Below, piece by piece: positions 60,223 through 64,000 of a DNA stretch of 64,000 nucleotides. Positions within the stretch are counted from its first letter, which is position 1; every line of letters begins with the position of its first letter. The stretch lies in NCBI GenBank assembly GCA_964445775.1, contig CAYUMH010000004.1, positions 62,001 to 126,000 of the forward strand, given 5' to 3'. The notes under the pieces are model-generated. The model worked only from the letters and a program-made list of their open reading frames with translations, did not search any database and was not told the origin of the DNA. The translations under genes and the position numbers were made by a program. Source of the DNA: Terrimonas sp964445775. GTDB lineage: Bacteria; Bacteroidota; Bacteroidia; Chitinophagales; Chitinophagaceae.

Positions 60223-61752
60223 ATGAAAAAAATAACTTCAGTTTTATTGCTTTTAGCCACAGGGATGATGGTGATGACAGGCTGTAAAAAAGACCTGCTG
60301 AATCAAAATGCTCCTGATCAGTTAACTACGGATAATTTTTATACTTCTAAGGAAAAAGCCCTGTCGGGACTTGCCGCCGCCTATTCACAACTGGAGAGTT
60401 TTGTAGGCTGGGATAATTTTGTTGAGGCAAGGTCCGTAAGGGAATTCTACCGCGAGGATTATGTGAAGCCGGGAGATGATGCTTTCAACTATCCCTGGTG
60501 GATAGATCATTACAATTTTTCTTTTACATCGGGCAATTATGCCATTGATCTTTTATGGAGAGATAATTACCGGGGCTTGAACTTTACCAACCAGGTGTTG
60601 GGTAATGTTGCTAAAATGCCTGCTGAATTAATAGATGAAGCCAGCCGGAAAGAAATTTTAGCGGAAGCCAGGTTTTTAAGGGCTTATTATCACTTTAAAT
60701 TATTGGTCAATTTTGAAAAAATAATTATCCGTGATAAAGTGCCTACTTCGGAAGCGGACCTGCCCAAAGCTACTTCTGAAAGAAAAGAAGTGTATGATAT
60801 TATTATTGAAGATCTGAAAGCGGCAGAACAGGACCTTCCTTTAAAATCAAAACGTCCGGCTACAGAATTGGGCCGTGCTACCAAAGGCACCGTACAGGCC
60901 TACCTGGGTAAAGTGTACCTGTACAGGGCGGGTGAAGAGCCGGCCAATGCGGCGGCCTATTACACGGCGGCAGCAACCAGCCTGAACAATGTTATCCTGT
61001 CCGGGGAATATGATATGGAAACCAACTTTGTTGGCATGTTTAACGGTACCGTTAAAAACGGTACTGAGTCTGTATTTGAACTGCAACAAACTGCTGATGC
61101 ATCTAATGGCGCCGTGTACCGCTCGTACCTGGCTGATTGGATGGCTGCCTGGGAATTGGGCGGGTATGGTGAGATATATGGTACACAAAGATTATTGACC
61201 GAAATGCAGAAAGAGGGAAAAGTAGCAACCGGTAACTTATACGATCCGCGTTTATACCAGACCATGATTTTTGAAGATGCTTATTTTAATGATGATGCTA
61301 ACCCTCGTGTATATGGTTATACTTATGACGAGGTATTTGAAAACGGGTCGGGTGTACTGGCATTTAAAAAATGGATTCCGGCAGATATAACCCAGCTGGG
61401 ACGTTCGCTGGCCATTAATATGCCGCTGATGCGTTATGCCGATGTGGTATTGATGTATGCGGAAGTATTGAATAACCAGGAAAAATTTGGCGATGCCATG
61501 GCGCAGGTAAATAGTTTGAGAACAAAACGAACCATGCCTGTTTTAGCGCTGAATAACAAACAGGCAATTTTTGACCAGATCATACACGAACGTGTTATGG
61601 AATTTACATTGGAAGGAAGCCGGTTTTATGATCTCAGGAGATGGGGATTACTGCAGCAAAATATGCAGGCAGCCGGAAGAACTTTTTCTGCGGATAAGGC
61701 TTTTTATCCTATTCCTTTAAAAGAAACCATCAACAATCCGCTGGTAAGGTAA
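60223..61752 (+). CDS. SusD/RagB-type glycan-binding lipoprotein
   Basis: The surface lid that binds glycan for SusC. The 509-residue protein is lipidated: lipobox MTGC with Cys at residue 21. It contains the usual TPR-like helices (TRFLRAYYHFKLL-like ARFLRAYYHFKLL at about residue 148), the SusD motif ERKEVYDIIIEDL and the C-terminal HERVMEFTLEGSRFYDLRRWG. ATG start at 60223, 19 bp after susC. A 16-bp hairpin follows the stop before the GH2 gene. Confidence 0.95.
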   Translation: MKKITSVLLLLATGMMVMTGCKKDLLNQNAPDQLTTDNFYTSKEKALSGLAAAYSQLESFVGWDNFVEARSVREFYREDYVKPGDDAFNYPWWIDHYNFSFTSGNYAIDLLWRDNYRGLNFTNQVLGNVAKMPAELIDEASRKEILAEARFLRAYYHFKLLVNFEKIIIRDKVPTSEADLPKATSERKEVYDIIIEDLKAAEQDLPLKSKRPATELGRATKGTVQAYLGKVYLYRAGEEPANAAAYYTAAATSLNNVILSGEYDMETNFVGMFNGTVKNGTESVFELQQTADASNGAVYRSYLADWMAAWELGGYGEIYGTQRLLTEMQKEGKVATGNLYDPRLYQTMIFEDAYFNDDANPRVYGYTYDEVFENGSGVLAFKKWIPADITQLGRSLAINMPLMRYADVVLMYAEVLNNQEKFGDAMAQVNSLRTKRTMPVLALNNKQAIFDQIIHERVMEFTLEGSRFYDLRRWGLLQQNMQAAGRTFSADKAFYPIPLKETINNPLVR

Positions 61753-61765
61753 AGTGCAAAATGTT

Positions 61766-61801
61766 TTAAAGTCGCCGGCTTGTAAAAGCCGGCGACTTTA
61801 A
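61766..61801 (+). terminator. Long perfect hairpin between susD and the GH2 gene
   Basis: Arms 61766-61781 and 61786-61801 pair over 16 bp without mismatch, loop GTAA. There is no T-run, so it may be an mRNA-processing or partial attenuation element that separates susCD and GH2 expression rather than a full terminator. Confidence 0.5.
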
Positions 61802-61843
61802 CATGAATGTATTCGTGTAACTATTTGAAAACAAAATGCTGTG

Positions 61844-64000
61844 ATGGTTAAAAAAAGTTGCTTCGGTTTTTTATTCGTTTTATTCATTGTAAATATTATA
61901 ACTGCGCAGGAAATAAAAAATGATTGGGAAAATCCCGGACTTCCTGTACATAATACCATGAAGCCGGCTGCCTGGTTTATTCCCTATCCCGGTGAAGCAG
62001 CTGCTCTGGCAAAAGGCAATAGCCCCTTTGTAAAATCACTGGATGGTATATGGAAGTTTAACCTGGTGAATACGCCTGCAGAACGGCCTGCGGCATTTTA
62101 TAAAGACAATTACGACCTGCGCAAATGGCATGATATAAAAGTACCGGCAAGCTGGCAGACCGAGGGTTTCGACCGTTTTATTTTTACCGATGTGGAATAT
62201 CCCATTCCTGTGAATCCACCATATGTGCCGGCCGATTATAACCCTGTAGGTTCCTATAAAAAAAGCTTTACTATTCCCGAAAACTGGAAAGGGAAAGATG
62301 TTTTCATTCATTTCGGCGCAGTCAGTTCTTTCTTTTATCTATGGATCAATGAACAGTATATTGGTTTTAGCAAGGACAGTAAAACAGAAGCAAAATTTGA
62401 TATTACGCCTTACCTGAAAAAAGGACAGAATACCGTGTCGGTGCAGGTTTTTCGTTTTAGCGACGGTTCATACCTGGAAGGGCAGGACATGTGGAAGCTG
62501 AGCGGGATAGAAAGAACAGTGTACCTGACGGCCCGTCCTCCGTTTGCTGTGTATGATTTTTTTGTAAAGGCTTCGCTGGATAAGCAGTATAAAGATGGCC
62601 TGTTCAGTTTAAAAATTGCGTTTAATAAAAAGCCATCCGCCCGGGAAGCGCAGCAGTCTGTTCAGGTAAAAATTATTGATGAAGAAGCGAATAATAAAAT
62701 TCTTTTTGAAGCTACACCCGCTATTACGCCAACAGGGGAAATATCTATCAACGAAGTCTTTCCCGGCATAAAAAAATGGAATGCCGAAACACCGCATTTG
62801 TACACACTTATTATTAACCATATTAACAAAGAGGGGAAAATAATTGAAACTATCAGTCATAAAATTGGTTTCAGGAAAGCCGAAATATTACACGGTCTTT
62901 TTTTATTGAACGGTGTGGCGATAAAATTTAAAGGGGTGAACCGGCATGAGTTTGACATGATCAACGGGAAGGTGATCAACAGGGAGCAGATGATCCGGGA
63001 TATTAGATTATTTAAAGAATATAATATCAATGCGGTAAGAAACAGCCACTATCCTAATGCTCCGGAATGGTATGCCTTATGTGATCAGTACGGTATATAT
63101 GTAGTAGATGAGGCGAATATTGAATGTGACGGCATGAGTTTTTCGCCATTAAAAACTTTATCGGATAAAGCCGGTTGGAAAAATGCTTACCTGAACAGGA
63201 CGGAAAGAATGTTTGAAGCAAACAAAAATTTCGCAAGCGTTATAACCTGGTCTTTGGGAAATGAGAGCCAGATGGGCGATAATTTCATCGCTACTTATCA
63301 ATACCTGAAATCGGTTGACGATAGCCGCCCGGTAGCTTATGAGCCTGCGAGCAGAACGGATTATTCAGATGTTTTTTTTCCGATGTATAAATCTTTGAAT
63401 GTGATGCAGGAGTATGTGAAAGAATGGCGCAGCAAACCTTATATCCAGTGCGAATATGCGCATATGATGGGTAACAGCGGCGGCAATTTAAAAGAATACT
63501 GGGACCTGATCTACAGCAATGAACAGTTACAGGGAGGATATATATGGGATTTTTCGGACCAGACCTTCCGCATCAAAGATAAAAACGGCAGGGATATCTG
63601 GGGCTATGGCCGGGATATGGGTAAGGTAGGCGAAACAAGCGATACCAGTTTTTGCGCCGATGGATTATTTTCAGCCGACAGGAAGCCACATCCGCAGGCA
63701 TTTGAGCTAAAAAAAATATACCAGCATATTCATTTCAGTCCCGTTGATTTTGCTGCAAACAAAATTGACATAACCAACCGTTTTGATTTTACCAATCTTG
63801 GTCAATATAATTTTGAGTGGTATATAAAAGGTAACGGTGTAATGGTGGCACAGGGAAAACTAGACCAGCTGGATATAGCGCCGCATACAACAAAAACAAT
63901 CCAATTAAATATACCCGTCTTTGATATAAAGCCGGGCGTAGAATATTTTTTAACCATCAATGCCAGGACCAAACAAAAATCGGCTTTATTGCCGGCAGAT
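61844..64000 (+). CDS. Glycoside hydrolase family 2 beta-galactosidase (3' end outside window)
   Basis: The frame is open from ATG 61844 to the window end, 719 residues with the C-terminus missing. A signal peptide (about 1-19, cleavage near ITAQ) sends it to the periplasm or surface. The GH2 sandwich domain has WKFNLVNTPAERP, VPASWQTEGFDRF, PPYVPADYNPVGSYK and FHFGA/VSSFFYLW. The catalytic TIM barrel has FKGVNRHEFD, RNSHYPNAPEWYALCDQYG and DEANIECDGM, with the acid/base E474 in WSLGNES and the nucleophile E537 in CEYAHMMGNS. A second sandwich domain begins before the edge. In a susCD context it would cleave terminal beta-galactosyl residues; other beta-glycosides are possible. Confidence 0.93.
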   Translation, partial: MVKKSCFGFLFVLFIVNIITAQEIKNDWENPGLPVHNTMKPAAWFIPYPGEAAALAKGNSPFVKSLDGIWKFNLVNTPAERPAAFYKDNYDLRKWHDIKVPASWQTEGFDRFIFTDVEYPIPVNPPYVPADYNPVGSYKKSFTIPENWKGKDVFIHFGAVSSFFYLWINEQYIGFSKDSKTEAKFDITPYLKKGQNTVSVQVFRFSDGSYLEGQDMWKLSGIERTVYLTARPPFAVYDFFVKASLDKQYKDGLFSLKIAFNKKPSAREAQQSVQVKIIDEEANNKILFEATPAITPTGEISINEVFPGIKKWNAETPHLYTLIINHINKEGKIIETISHKIGFRKAEILHGLFLLNGVAIKFKGVNRHEFDMINGKVINREQMIRDIRLFKEYNINAVRNSHYPNAPEWYALCDQYGIYVVDEANIECDGMSFSPLKTLSDKAGWKNAYLNRTERMFEANKNFASVITWSLGNESQMGDNFIATYQYLKSVDDSRPVAYEPASRTDYSDVFFPMYKSLNVMQEYVKEWRSKPYIQCEYAHMMGNSGGNLKEYWDLIYSNEQLQGGYIWDFSDQTFRIKDKNGRDIWGYGRDMGKVGETSDTSFCADGLFSADRKPHPQAFELKKIYQHIHFSPVDFAANKIDITNRFDFTNLGQYNFEWYIKGNGVMVAQGKLDQLDIAPHTTKTIQLNIPVFDIKPGVEYFLTINARTKQKSALLPAD

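Overview
The window is chromosomal DNA from a Bacteroidota bacterium, most likely the family Chitinophagaceae (Chitinophaga/Niastella/Filimonas-like; the genus is inference). The evidence is a SusC/SusD pair, a type IX secretion C-terminal sorting domain, repeated TAnnTTTG promoter elements, the absence of Shine-Dalgarno sequences, a dcw cluster without murF, and a SecA and MraY with insertions. I see no rRNA, tRNA, CRISPR array, insertion sequence or prophage.

Layout. 1-2.6 kb: a truncated APC amino-acid permease, a Skp/OmpH-like protein and a small HExxH protein, all on the minus strand. 3.3-5.6 kb: atpD and atpC, separated by a four-helix-bundle (23S rRNA intervening-sequence-type) gene. 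5.7-15.1 kb: YegP-like, DUF4197, YqgE/AlgH, an orphan sensor kinase, a T9SS-exported protein and secA. 15.5-21.8 kb: a lipoprotein, a small membrane protein, a detached atpG, scpB, cardiolipin synthase and lysA. 21.9-27.1 kb: HtrA/DegP, Dps, an NRAMP metal transporter with a DtxR/MntR-like operator, and queA. 27.6-45.0 kb: the division and cell-wall cluster mraZ-rsmH-ftsL-ftsI-murE-mraY-murD-ftsW-murG-murC-ftsQ-ftsA-ftsZ. 45.5-54.6 kb: a TIGR01777 epimerase, DUF4269, a lipoprotein, an ABC-2 exporter, a metzincin-like protease, a FadB-like fusion enzyme, an MscS channel and a small exported protein. 54.8-64 kb: a membrane-anchored TPR/HTH regulator, SusC, SusD and a GH2 beta-galactosidase cut by the window edge, together resembling a small polysaccharide utilisation locus.

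How the genes work together. The dcw genes make lipid II (MurE with the DNPR motif of meso-diaminopimelate ligases, MurD, MurC, MraY, MurG) and the divisome (FtsL, FtsI, FtsW, FtsQ, FtsA, FtsZ). LysA also acts on meso-DAP, converting it to lysine. SecA, the Skp-like protein and HtrA serve export and envelope quality control. The SusCD-GH2 genes would bind, import and cleave a beta-galactoside-containing glycan.

The most unusual signal is intergenic. At least a dozen gene-free stretches contain degenerate tandem tracts, most with a strict 7-bp period but with different unit sequences (for example AAGGTGT, AGTATTT, ATGAATT, AGCTTTC, AGTTAAT). Several occur as facing reverse-complement arms that could fold into long imperfect hairpins. 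Two genes (the four-helix-bundle gene inside atpDC and the metzincin gene) are bracketed by such tracts.
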